Shown here: in pieces, positions 31,752-41,900 of the stretch
How positions within the stretch are numbered: the first letter of the stretch is position 1
Layout: each line of letters opens with the position of its first letter
Assembly: GCA_033977485.1 (NCBI GenBank)
Contig: CM066987.1
Span: 47,929,033 to 47,993,032 of the forward strand
Reading direction: 5' to 3'
From: Hydrangea macrophylla
Lineage: Eukaryota; Streptophyta; Magnoliopsida; Cornales; Hydrangeaceae
DNA length: 64,000 bases
Position numbers and translations under genes: made by a program
Notes under the pieces: model-generated
What the model saw: only the letters and a program-made list of their open reading frames with translations
What the model was told of the DNA's origin: nothing
The model's database searches: none

Positions 31752-31916
31752 TTGGGAGCACCCATTCTTGAGGGTATGGACTCAACCGAAGTCTTCGAAG
31801 CATTCATGCAACGAATGGAACATATTGGCGACACCTACAACAATGCCATCCATTGAGTTAACAACGACAACAACTATGTTGCTCCTCCGAGAGAGACAGG
31901 CAATAAGCTATTGTAA
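31752..31916 (+). pseudogene. Coding-like remnant of unknown origin
   Basis: One frame reads like protein (ILEGMDSTEVFEAFMQRMEH), is stopped by TGA at 31854-31856 and carries on to TAA at 31914-31916. I cannot name the family. It may belong with the acidic fragment 390 bp upstream, but nothing proves this. Confidence 0.3.
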
Positions 31917-32098
31917 ATTTTAAAAAAATTTGGGGCTAATATAAAAATACAAAAAGGTTTAAGTTTTCTGATAACAATATAAAAATGAAAATTTTGGTGA
32001 AGGATAGTAGATATGGACATCGAAAAAACTCAGAATGCATGTTGATATATGTAGAATTAAGTGGGTTATTACTGACAACTTGGGCTTAAGAATTTTAA

Positions 32099-32115
32099 GG
32101 GGGGGGGGGGGGGGG
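32099..32115 (+). repeat. Poly(G) run of 17
   Basis: The other units have GGG (33825) or no such tract at the corresponding place (TTTTAAGGGTCAATTTGG), so the run has expanded here. It could form a G-quadruplex. Confidence 0.95.
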
Positions 32116-33294
32116 TCAATTTGGCAAGCCCGTATAGTTATTTGGCAAGAGGACCACTTGGGACATTGCTAATGGTATCCGAGCCAAACTTGATACCGTG
32201 AGGCCGACGGTGTTATAGATGAGGATTAGAGGCCCTTGGGTAGTGGAACCCTTTGTCTATTGATGGGCTGCTATGTGGTCACCAACCATTAGCTTCCACA
32301 AAAATCAATCATGGTGAGAACTGGGCCTACGCAACGATGACAACACATCTTTAAGTGGTGTAGATTAATATGTGAGAACTCCTCCCACATGGAAAAAAAC
32401 ACTAAAAATGTTATCATAACATATGTAGAACTAAGTCGACTACTACTAACACTTAGGGCTTCAGCATTTAAAGGGCAATGTGCACATATGCTAGAATTCT
32501 AGAGCTATCGAGTTTTGTTTTCTTTCTATTGTTAAGTTTCTTTGTATTCAAGGCAGGTAGACAAGTGAAGAGTCCATGCGAAGCACGTTGCTATTGTCAT
32601 CTCTGTAAAAATTTTCAAAGCTTTTTTTTTCTTTATTTATTTATTTATTTTTTGTAAATTTCAAAGTTTGGGAAATTCTGTGAATTTCAAAAGTTGTGGG
32701 GTAATCTGTAAATTTCCAAAAAAAAACATGGGCTAGTATAAATATACAAAAAGGTTTGAGGTTTTCAGATAGAAATATAAAAAGAAAATTTTGGTAAAGG
32801 ATCGTTGATGTAGACTTAGAATCCATGTGAGATACAAAATAAAAGACCAAACAGTCCTCATCACTCAATCTAGGGAACCAACTGGGATCACACCAAATAA
32901 CCCACAGATTTGTGTTGAAAGACTGTTTGGCACGGCTAAACTCATCCATGAAGAGAAATTTGTTTTTAAACGCACATATACAGATGAACAGAGACAATGG
33001 TAATAGTTGGTAATATACCATATTTGTCGTTTTTTTCAACAACATTTACCATGTTCAAATGGAAAACATTGGAAATGAATGGAGACAAACTCAATTTATA
33101 AGTTGCAAGAACACTGTTTGTCAACACTCTCAAACGTTTGAATTAAGAGGCTTTTGGGCACTTCTAAACTCATCCATGAGGAGAACCATAGGGGGATAAG
33201 ACGTAGTTTCCTCAACAACTAATGCACACTCCTAATCAGAAAACATTGAATAATTAAACACTCGATATGAATTGCATGGTCAGTGATAGACATT

Positions 33295-33425
33295 GAATAA
33301 TTTTTTGATGATGATATGGGGGAGGGGGATTCGAATATCGAACCAGTGCCGTGAAAGGAACTTAAATGCCAAGTTCTTTGCCCCCTTGATCTATGGCTCA
33401 CTTGGTGCATGGTGAATTATTAAAG
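33295..33425. mobile_element. Possible short retroelement insertion in unit 1
   Basis: About 130 bp (GGGGGAGGGGGATTCGAA...CTTGGTGCATGG) are absent from the other units. GAATAATT and GAATTATT lie near its two ends. The style is that of short LINE/SINE pieces common in plants, but I cannot place it in a family. Confidence 0.25.
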
Positions 33426-33741
33426 ACTCGAGGCCTTCGTAGTCTACTAAGTCATAGACAAGGTGAATTGCAGAAATTCTAAACACGAGACCTATAAACT
33501 AATTAAAAACTCTGGCCATGTTTTGTTCTAGGGAATTAAGCTATTTAAAAATAATTGAAAATTAAGTTCTAACATTCGTTTTTTTTTTTTTTTTTTGATG
33601 AAAAGTTCTAACAATTCATACTGATTGCATTGGTTGATCTAAGAAAGCCAAGAATCGTGATAACTAATTCAACAAAATATTTTTTTACTTTTTTTCTTTC
33701 CACTTTTTAATTTACTAAAGAGCAAGATATATTAACCCATC

Positions 33742-35506
33742 CCACATGGAATAAACTAAGAATGTATGTGGATATATGTATAATTAAGTGGGTTATTACT
33801 GACAACCTGGGCTTAAGAATTTTAAGGGTCAATTTGGTAAGCCTGTTTAATTGTTTGGCAAGTGGACCACTTGGGGCGTTACTAATGGTATTTGAGCCAA
33901 CCTTAATCCTTTTAGGGCCCACGGTGTTATGGTAGATGAGTACAGGCCCTTGGGTAGTTGTACCCTTTGTCTGCTAATGGGCTGCTATGGTCACAAACAA
34001 TTTGCATTGCAAAAATCAATTATGGTTAGAACTGGGCCTACGCAACGATGACAACACATACGTCTTTACGTGTGGTAGATTAATATGTGAGAACTCCTCC
34101 CACATGGAAAAAATACTTAGAATGTTATCATAATCTATATAGAACTAAGTCGGCTACTATTAACAATTAATGCTTAAGCACTTAAACGGCAACGTGGTAG
34201 ACCCGCGAAGTTGATAGGCCAGTATATTACATGTGTCCATCAAGTCAGTTTGGTGCACATAAATAGATAATTATTGCACATCTGCAAGAAGAAATTTAGG
34301 TCAGAATGCGGTAGTATGCCATATTTGTTCCTTTTCTCACCAACATTTACCATGTTCAAGTGGGACACGTTGGAAATGAATGCAGACAAACTCAGTTTGT
34401 AAGTTGCAAGGACAGTGTTTATCAACACTCCTAAACAATTGAATTAAAAGACTTCTTGGCACAACTAAACTCATTCATGAGGAGAACTTTGTTTTTAAAT
34501 GATCATACACAGCTGAACAGAAACAATGATATTGGTTGGTAATATACTATATTTGTTCTTTTTTTTTTTCACCGACATTTACCATGTGCAAGTTGGATCA
34601 CTTTAGAAATGAATATTTCTTAGTGTCAATATTACCTACCACTCATGAATTTTGATTAGAAAACATTCACCCTCTCACGTTCAAAAATAACTCTCTTTTA
34701 ACTTACCGAATTGGCTTGGTAAAATTACAATATAGCCCTAAAAAAAATGAACAAATTAAATGGAAGTCTATTTTCAAAATGTCTCTAGAGCCCATCTGCT
34801 AACTCGTCGTGATTTTTGCCCAGGTTTATATTAAGGGTAATGCTATGTGCACATAAAATGTGCAAATAAAGTGTTCACATAAAGATCTGGTCCACTCATT
34901 TCAGTGGAGGTCTATGCCTGTATACATGGGATCCACCGAAATGAATGACCCAAATCTTTATGTGCATATTTCATTTGCACCAATCATTACTCTTATATTA
35001 AGAGACTTTTCACTTATTATGTTTTCGTTATGTCAAGGGGAATATATAATTTGAAATAAAATTTTAGTTAAAGTTCATTTATTTTGTAAGCAAAAACGAG
35101 ATTTAGTTAAACAAGTGAGCAGAGGTGTTATTTAGGTGTTAGTAGCATGCATTACTCTAAAATAAAAATAAAAACAAAAACATTTGCTCTAAAACATGCA
35201 TTACTCTAAAATACAAATAAAAACAAAAACATGATTCACATGATGGATTCACTAACTAGTCCTACGTATACTCAAAATAAAAATGACAGTCCTTTCACCA
35301 TTTGCTATTTTTTTTTTCTTCTTATAAATAGCATAACGATTCAATTTTATTATTTTTTTTAATGAAAATTTCTAACAATTCATACTGATTGCTTTGGTAG
35401 ATCTAAGGGAGCCTAGAATCGTGAAAACTAAGTCAATAACAAATTTTTTACTTTTTGAGTTTTCACTTTTTAATTTACCAAAGAGCATGATGCATTAACA
35501 CATCCT
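33742..35506. repeat. Degenerate upstream repeat, unit 2
   Basis: The same markers as unit 1, now with the end module: TCCTTTCACC (35290), TATAAATAG (35323-35331), then TCTAACAATTCATACTG (35370). A 57-bp internal duplication (CATGCATTACTCTAAAATA) is at 35150-35240. No gene follows the TATA module in this unit. Confidence 0.7.
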
Positions 35507-35831
35507 ACATGGAAAAAAACTCAGAATGTATGTTGATGTATGTAGAATTAAGTGGGTTATTAAGTGGGTCAATTTGGCAAGTCTGTCAAGTTGTTTGGCA
35601 AGTGGACCATTTAGGGCATTACGAATGGTATAAGAGCCAACCTCGATCCCGTGAGGGCCCCACGGTGTTATGGTAGAGGAGCAGAGGCCCTTGGATAGTT
35701 GTACCCTTTGTCTGCTATTGGGCAGTTATGTGGTCACCAACCATTTGCTTCCACAAAAATCAATCAAGGCGAGAACTGGGCCTATGTAACGAGGACAACA
35801 CACCTTTAAGTGGGGTAGATTAATCTGTGAG
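35507..35831. repeat. Degenerate upstream repeat, unit 3, left part
   Basis: The start of unit 3, interrupted at 35831 by the Copia tandem. The rest resumes at 51666. The intact counterpart AATCTGTGAGAACCCCTCC at 53449 shows the pre-insertion sequence. Confidence 0.8.
35827..35831. other. Target-site duplication gtgag (left)
   Basis: Directly before the first Copia LTR. The partner is 51661-51665. The empty site is seen in the paralogous unit at 53451. Confidence 0.93.
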
Positions 35832-36838
35832 TGTTGGGTTTGTGCCCTCAAACCATTACTTTATGTATTAGACATTGACTTTTTAATATATAGATATCAG
35901 TTTTACATTTCATTATGTATGTTTCTTTCATGAGATGATTGTTTAATCCATAAGTATCATAGTAAGTATTTCGTGTGTGTATGAGATACATACAATGAGA
36001 TACGAATTACTATTCTTTGATACTTAAAGCTTGTCACAGTGGATGATGAGACTGGATATCTCATCAGGTATACACTGTAGCATCATTAACTACCATTGGA
36101 TGGAGTGATAAATCTCAATCACTAGAGTGTGACTCTTGGTTAATATGCTAGTGCTTATAGTGCATTGACGGACCTGAGTTTCCTATTGACGCTCAATGCT
36201 GTCAACAGTCAATAGGAACTCATAACTTGTATAAGGTATGTGTTCTCAATCTTGAGACGATTATGAACACAGACTGTGGATATGGCTGCTTTGACTTACC
36301 AATCAGTGAGGTCTATAAAAGATCAACACCTGGGTATCTTGGGTATGTCATATTCATAGGGTTGTGAACATATATTGTCAAGATAGAATCTACCCTCTGT
36401 TTCAGAGTAAGCATTCCCTTGAGAATGTCACCATGTCGATTACTGAGTACTGCAGTCTTGTTGATAAGAGTTATCAACATGTTTGGTAATCATGAGTAGT
36501 GAATGGGACTCAAGGAATACAAGAAGTAATCATGATTCAGGTTGACAGTAACAGTTATCCGACTACCTGAATATGATTACGAATGCTGACGGTAGAGGGA
36601 CATTAGTACAACATACAAGTCTAGTTATCGCTTCGGATATGTTCTTTTGCGTTGGAGTTCAGTTATCGTTTTATAGTGGAGTAAACGTTAACTGACCAGT
36701 TGGTTAGTTTGCTGATCAAAGAGTTTGGTCATGGTAATTAATAAACTGGTCTGAGCCAACAATAAAGAGCCTAGGAGGTCCCACTCTTAGCTCCGCCAGG
36801 ATGCTTTGAAAGATGCTTGAGGATGATGTCCAGACAGG

Positions 36839-36949
36839 TTCGATCGATCGAAGATATCTCGATCGATTGAAGTCTGCAGGTTCGATCGATCGAAGATGGT
36901 TCGATCGATCGAATGTTCGATCGATCGAAGGCACTTCGATCGCTCGAAG
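36839..36949 (+). repeat. TCGATCGA palindrome cluster upstream of the Copia TATA box
   Basis: Six motifs of the form TTCGATCGATCGAA start at 36839, 36858, 36881, 36900, 36916 and 36935, spaced 16-23 bp. The cluster ends 20 bp before the TATA box. It recurs at 44007-44117 and 51175-51285. The motif is the same as in the unrelated tRNA-Asp element. Confidence 0.92.
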
Positions 36950-36969
36950 TCTAGGTCGGTTCTGGGAAT

Positions 36970-36980
36970 CTATAAATAGG
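36970..36980 (+). promoter_or_regulatory. TATA box of the Copia LTR
   Basis: CTATAAATAGG lies 1138 bp into the LTR, so U3 is long and R/U5 is about 330 bp. Copies are at 44138 and 51306. Confidence 0.85.
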
Positions 36981-37326
36981 GCAGCTGCGTTCTGGAAAAG
37001 GTTGTTCGTCGTTTTGAACGTCAGAAGCTGCAGAAACTGTTTTGGAGTCCCAAAACCTTCTCTATCCTCTCCATTAGGGTTCCCACCAACCCTAGTCTTT
37101 CTGGCAGGCATCCGCAGGAGTCATAAGGGTGAAGATCATCTAGTGGAGGCTGCTGGAAGTTGAAGATCAGAATTGGGTTCAAGACATTAAGGTATAACTC
37201 GTGTCCCCTCTTGTGCGCATCTGTAGAATTGACGAGTAGTAGATCCGGGCATGCCAATAAAGTTTCATAACTTGATTTTTCCGCTGCGCGTTTAAACTTT
37301 CCATTTAAACCTGTTTTTCCAACAAT

Positions 37327-37338
37327 TGGTATCAGAGC
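37327..37338 (+). other. Primer-binding site (initiator tRNA-Met), unit 1
   Basis: TGGTATCAGAGC starts two bases after the LTR end. It is the standard PBS of plant Copia elements. The second copy is 44495-44506. Confidence 0.95.
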
Positions 37339-37495
37339 CACGCTCGTTTGGATCCATAGATGCGTTTTTTGGAACACTATTTTGATTTGCATGTTGATTT
37401 TAGAAATGCTTTCGAAACTGCATCGTCACAGATCTGTTTCTGCAGTGTTATCGCAGCAGTATACAAATCTGTGATTGCATTGGATGCAAGATGGG

Positions 37496-37792
37496 TTCGA
37501 TCGATCGAAGTAGTCTCGATCGATCGAACGCTCTGTACTCGAGCGATCGAACAGGTTTCGATCGATCGAAACCTTCTGTTGTTCGAGCGATCGAACAGAG
37601 TTCGATCGATCGAGACAGACTCTTTGTCAGGATCTTTGTTTCACAGTTTTAAAAGTATTTTGAAATTAAAAGTTTACTTTTAACGTATTCTGCAAAATTT
37701 TTAATCATTCTGTGAAATAGAATGTTCAAGAGATTGAACAGTGTTCAATCGATCGAAGGTTCGAGCGATCGAACGGTCTTCGATCGATCGAA
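37496..37792 (+). repeat. TCGATCGA palindrome clusters in the Copia leader
   Basis: Six motifs at 37496-37613 and four at 37724-37792, of the TTCGATCGATCGAA or CTCGAGCGATCGAAC form. They lie in transcribed leader between the PBS and gag. Copies are at 44664-44960. Confidence 0.9.
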
Positions 37793-38569
37793 CTATGACA
37801 GAGAAGTTAGATGCTGTTTTGAGTTCTAATTCAGTATGTAAAGAGTTTATATACTGTGTGAATCAATTAAGGGTTCCAATAGTTATATTTTGTTATATAT
37901 ATGCGTGGATGTGTGTTCAACTAACCTTTTGCAGCAAAAGTTAGTCGCTATCTCCCATGGCGCCAAGAGCATTTAATTTTGTGTTTGAATGTTTTAGATT
38001 GGTGTGTTGTTTTAAGTTTGGTTTGGTTTTAAGGCATATGTAAAGGGCGCTGCGACTTCAATCCTACGAAAAGGAAAGTCGCACCGGTTTCCCTAGCCTT
38101 TTATTTTGTTGTTGCTATTTCTATTTCTAGATAAATTGTAAGCTTCAAAAGAGGCATAGGTTCAATGTAATAGAATTAGAATTGTCCATGAAGATGGAGC
38201 TGGAGGCGATCAAACCAAAAGCAGGTTCTATGGAGATAGAGCCATGGGAGATAGAGGCATCGTTTGGATGTCTTTTATTTCATTTTAGTTTTTTGTTTTA
38301 TGTGCTTTGTTTGTGATTGGTGTATAATACATTGTTGCATGCACGCAAAACAAGTTTTCTAAAATAAAATTCAAAAACTGTTTTCAACACATTAGTAAAC
38401 ATTAGATGTTTATGGGAAGTGTGTAGAAACAGATTTTCTCAAAAAGCAAAATCCTTTTTTACTAAATCTAGTGGGAGAGGGTCTTATTAGTTACACCCAC
38501 GATCTTCCATTAACGGTTCACTGTAAGATGAGTGATGCATTCTGTGTCACCTCGCCAGGGGTGATCATT

Positions 38570-38864
38570 CCATACGGAGGATGCATTACTCATTGGTTAC
38601 TAGATGTGAACTTCTTTTTGATAAGGATCAATCAGACGTGTTAGAGGGTGACCACCATACGGAGGCACTACTTGAGACGGTTGTGATTGGATCCTAGTTA
38701 ATGGTACACACTAGCTAAGCTATGGATAAGGGATCCCACACGGGGCATTATTCAAAAACTTAGAGATCAAATAGGTTCGGAAGTCATAACTTATTTTGCA
38801 AGAGTTGCATAGCGGATAAGTTATGATAAATCGAAAGATCGAACATTGACCACCACACGGAGGC
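38570..38864 (+). repeat. CCAYACGGRGG motif series in the Copia leader
   Basis: CCATACGGAGG at 38570 and 38655, CCACACGGGGC at 38736 and CCACACGGAGG at 38853. Three of the four are followed within a few bases by an ATTAYTC- or TTATTC-like stretch, and the other by CTACTTG. Three of the four follow TGATCATT or GACCACC. Spacing is 85, 81 and 117. Copies are at 45738, 45823, 45904 and 46021. The function is unknown. Confidence 0.65.
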
Positions 38865-38969
38865 TTTATTCTTTCGTTTCGATATTCCGGCGACTTTGTT
38901 TTAAAATAAGAGTTTTAAAAGGATTCTTTTATTTCAAACTGTCAAATTCTGATATCCATATTTATTTAT

Positions 38970-38985
38970 TTTTTTGATTTTTCAG
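38970..38985 (+). other. Possible 3' splice site before Copia Gag-Pol
   Basis: A T-rich run ending GATTTTTCAG stands 9 bp before the ATG, a good plant acceptor. A plausible donor AAG|GTATAA lies in U5 at 37191/37192. Splicing them would remove the PBS and nearly the whole leader. This is a prediction only. The copy is at 46138-46153. Confidence 0.35.
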
Positions 38986-38994
38986 TAAATCATA

Positions 38995-41900
38995 ATGTCT
39001 GGATCTGCATTTAGTCCACTTGCCACCATACTCACTCAAAACAAGTTAACTGGAAACAACTACACTGAATGGAAACGTAACCTTGACATCGTGTTAACTG
39101 CGGAGGATCACATATATGTCCTCACCACCCCATGCCCCGAAGAACCCGCTGCAAATGCTTCGGCTGCTGCTAGACGCGAGTTCGATAAATGGAAAAAGTC
39201 GAATGGGATGGCTCGTTGTTACATATTGGCTTCTATGGCTAATGTGTTACAACACCAATACCAGTCGAACAATTCCGCCAGTGACATTATCGAATCCCTG
39301 AAAAAGATGTTTGGGGAGCATGGCAGGCCTGCCAGACAGGTAGCTATGCAGAAGATAATGAGTGCTAAGATGTCGGAAGGGACTCCAGTCAAAGAACATG
39401 TTTTGAAAATGATTGGTTATTTAAACGAGCTGGAGACCCTAGGTGCCAACATCGATGCACAGACCCAAGTTGATATGATCCTCAATACGCTGTCGCCATC
39501 ATTCGCTCAATTTAAACTGAATTATAATATGAATAAAATGGATTTTTCAATGAGCGAATTGATGAGCTCTTTATTGGCAGCGGAAGGGGTGATCAAACCT
39601 GGGGGCAGCGTTTTAAACGTTGAGAAAAGCGCTTCCTCTTCCCGATCTGTGCCGAAAGGAAAGAAAGGGAAGAAGAAGGCTAGCACTGGAGGTTCAAGTG
39701 TTGGACCGGTCCCTAAGATTGCAAAATCTAAGGGAAAAGGTAAGGGCAAAGGGAAGGTGGGTGGCCAAAGCAAAGGAAAGTGTTTCCAATGCGGTGAGAA
39801 GGGCCACTGGAAGAGGAACTGTCCAGAATTCTTAGCTACAAGAGTTCAAGGTATGATTGAATCACATGTGATTGAAGTAAGTTTTATAACGGATACTTCA
39901 AACACTTGGTGCATTGATTCTGGTGCGACTAACCATATCTGTAATTCATTGCAGGGGTTCAGATCAACCAGGAAGTGCAGTGATGGGAAAATCGTACTTA
40001 CTCTAGGTTCTAGCGCAACCGTTTCTGCGGTTGCTATAGGAGTCGTAGTTTTAGAATTTCTAGACAATAAAGTTTTGATTTTATCAGATGTACTTTACGT
40101 CCCTTCAATGAGACGTAATTTAATTTCAGTTTCTAATTTATCGAATAATGGTTATTCTTTTAATTTTGGAACTGAAGTTGTGATTAAAAGAAATAGTTCT
40201 TTTATATGTTCTGGTGTTAAATCAAATGGTTTGTATGTGATTACCCCCAATATTTCTAAAGATTCTTGTATGGAACTTAATAACTCAGTGGTAATTGTAC
40301 CATCTAAAAGAAAGAGATCTTCCACTAATCCAACAAGGCTTTGGCATATGAGGCTTGGTCATATCAATCTAAATAGGATTGGCAGACTAGTCAAAGAAGG
40401 GGTCTTAGGCGATTTGGTTCTCGAACCAATAGAAGTCTGCGAGTCTTGTTTAGAGGGTAAGATGACCAAAAGGCCCTTTCCTGCAAAGGGCAATAGAACC
40501 AATGCATTGTTGGAATTAGTTCATACTGATGTGTGTGGACCAATAAATATTAGAGCAAGGGGTGGTTATGAGTATTTCATAACATTTACTGATGACCACT
40601 CTAGGTATGGATATGTGTACCTAATGCAGCACAAGTCTGAAGCCTTTGAAAAGTTCAAAGAGTTTAGGGCTGAAGTGGAGAAGCAATTGGGCACACATAT
40701 CAAGGCCATTCGATCTGATCGAGGTGGCGAGTATCTCTCTAATGAATTTATTGATCACCTCGTACAGAATGGGATTCTGTCACAGTTGACTGCACCTGGT
40801 ACGCCTCAGCAAAACGGTGTAGCGGAGAGAAGGAATCGGACTCTTTTAGACATGACTAGGTCAATGATGAGTTATTCTGAGTTACCTTTATTTCTTTGGG
40901 GTTATGCTTTGGAAACCGCTGCTTACATACTAAATCTAGTACCAAGCAAATCTGTTCCTAGGACACCACGAGAGATGTGGATTGGGCGCAAGCCTTCTTT
41001 GCAACATCTCCGGATATGGGGATGTCCGGCACATGTGCTAAAAGGAAAGATGAGCAAGTTGGATTCTAGATCGGAAGTATGTTACTTCGTGGGGTATCCA
41101 AAGGGTACTTATGGATGGTATTTTTATGATCCAAGAGAACAGAAGGTGTTCGTCAGTACGAATGCTATTTTCTTGGAGGATGATTATATCATGAACCATA
41201 AACCTAAGGGAAGGATAGATCTTAGAGAGATAGAAGGAGAGCCCTCAGTCCAACCCGTAGTTAATAACGATGTAAATCAGGAAAACACCACTTCTTCACC
41301 TATTTCCGCACCAGTACCTCGTCGTAGTGGAAGGATTATCAGCCAGCCTGATAGATACATGTTCTTAGGAGAAGTTTTTGAAGCTGTCTCCATAGAATCT
41401 GAATCTGATCCTACCACATACGAAGAGGCAATGGCTGATGTTGATTCAGCTCATTGGGTTAAAGCTATGAAGGCTGAATTGGAATCTATGGATTCTAATC
41501 AGGTCTGGGATCTTGTAGAACTTCCAGCCAATATTAAACCCATTGGCTGTAAATGGGTCTACAAGAGGAAAAGAGGATCTGATGGAAAGGTTGAGACCTT
41601 TAAGGCAAGGCTTGTTGCGAAAGGTTATACTCAGAGGGAGGGCATTGACTATGAGGAAACCTTCTTGCCGGTGGCCATGCTCAAGTCCATCAGAATACTC
41701 TTATCCGTTGCTGCATGCCTAGATTTTGAGATCTGGCAGATGGACGTTAAGACTGCATTCTTGAATGGCAATCTTGAGGAGGACATCTATATGCAACAAC
41801 CAGATGGGTTCATAGCTGGTCGGAAAGGTAACTTGGTATGCAAGTTGCAAAAGTCCATTTATGGGCTTAAGCAGGCATCCAGAAGTTGGAACATACGATT

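Larger units (their letters stand above)
32018..33741. repeat. Degenerate upstream repeat, unit 1
   Basis: The first of five diverged units of about 1.75 kb (32018, 33742, 35507, 53135, 56628). Shared markers in order: AAACTCAGAATG...AAGTGGGTTATT (32030), GGTGTTATRGATGAGG (32208), GAACTCCTCCCACATGG (32373), CATGTGAGATACAAAATAAAAG (32824), CTCATCCATGAAGAG (32940). The TATA module at the unit end is lost here. A 17-base poly(G) run is at 32099-32115. Long minus-strand frames across it (32641-33045) are not kept in the other units. Confidence 0.7.
35832..37324 (+). mobile_element. Copia LTR 1
   Basis: It begins TGTTGGGTTT and ends TTTCCAACA. U3 contains an 11-bp inverted repeat (TTCCTATTGAC at 36180, GTCAATAGGAA at 36208) and a GATC-palindrome cluster just before a TATA box at 36970. 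Confidence 0.95.
37339..38994 (+). other. Long leader of Copia unit 1
   Basis: 1.66 kb between the PBS and the Gag-Pol start. Contents: palindrome clusters (37496-37613, 37724-37792), an inverted repeat GCGACTT (38053) with AAGTCGC (38076), four CCAYACGGRGG motifs (38570-38864), and a pyrimidine tract with CAG at 38985, 9 bp before the ATG. Short frames in it are not supported as genes. The second copy is 44507-46162. Confidence 0.75.

Noticed and set aside
32641..33045. 134-codon minus-strand frame
   Set aside because: The sister repeat units interrupt it with indels and stops, so it is not a conserved gene.
36839..36949. CRISPR-like array of TTCGATCGATCGAA repeats
   Set aside because: Repeats are too short and irregular, spacers are 2-9 bp, and the setting is a plant LTR with no cas gene.
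36716..37392. Frames of 107-131 codons on both strands across the Copia LTR (and repeats at 43884 and 51052)
   Set aside because: They run through the TATA box and the TCGATCGA palindromes, which read as repeated SIDR/RSIE in any phase. They are shadows of LTR structure.
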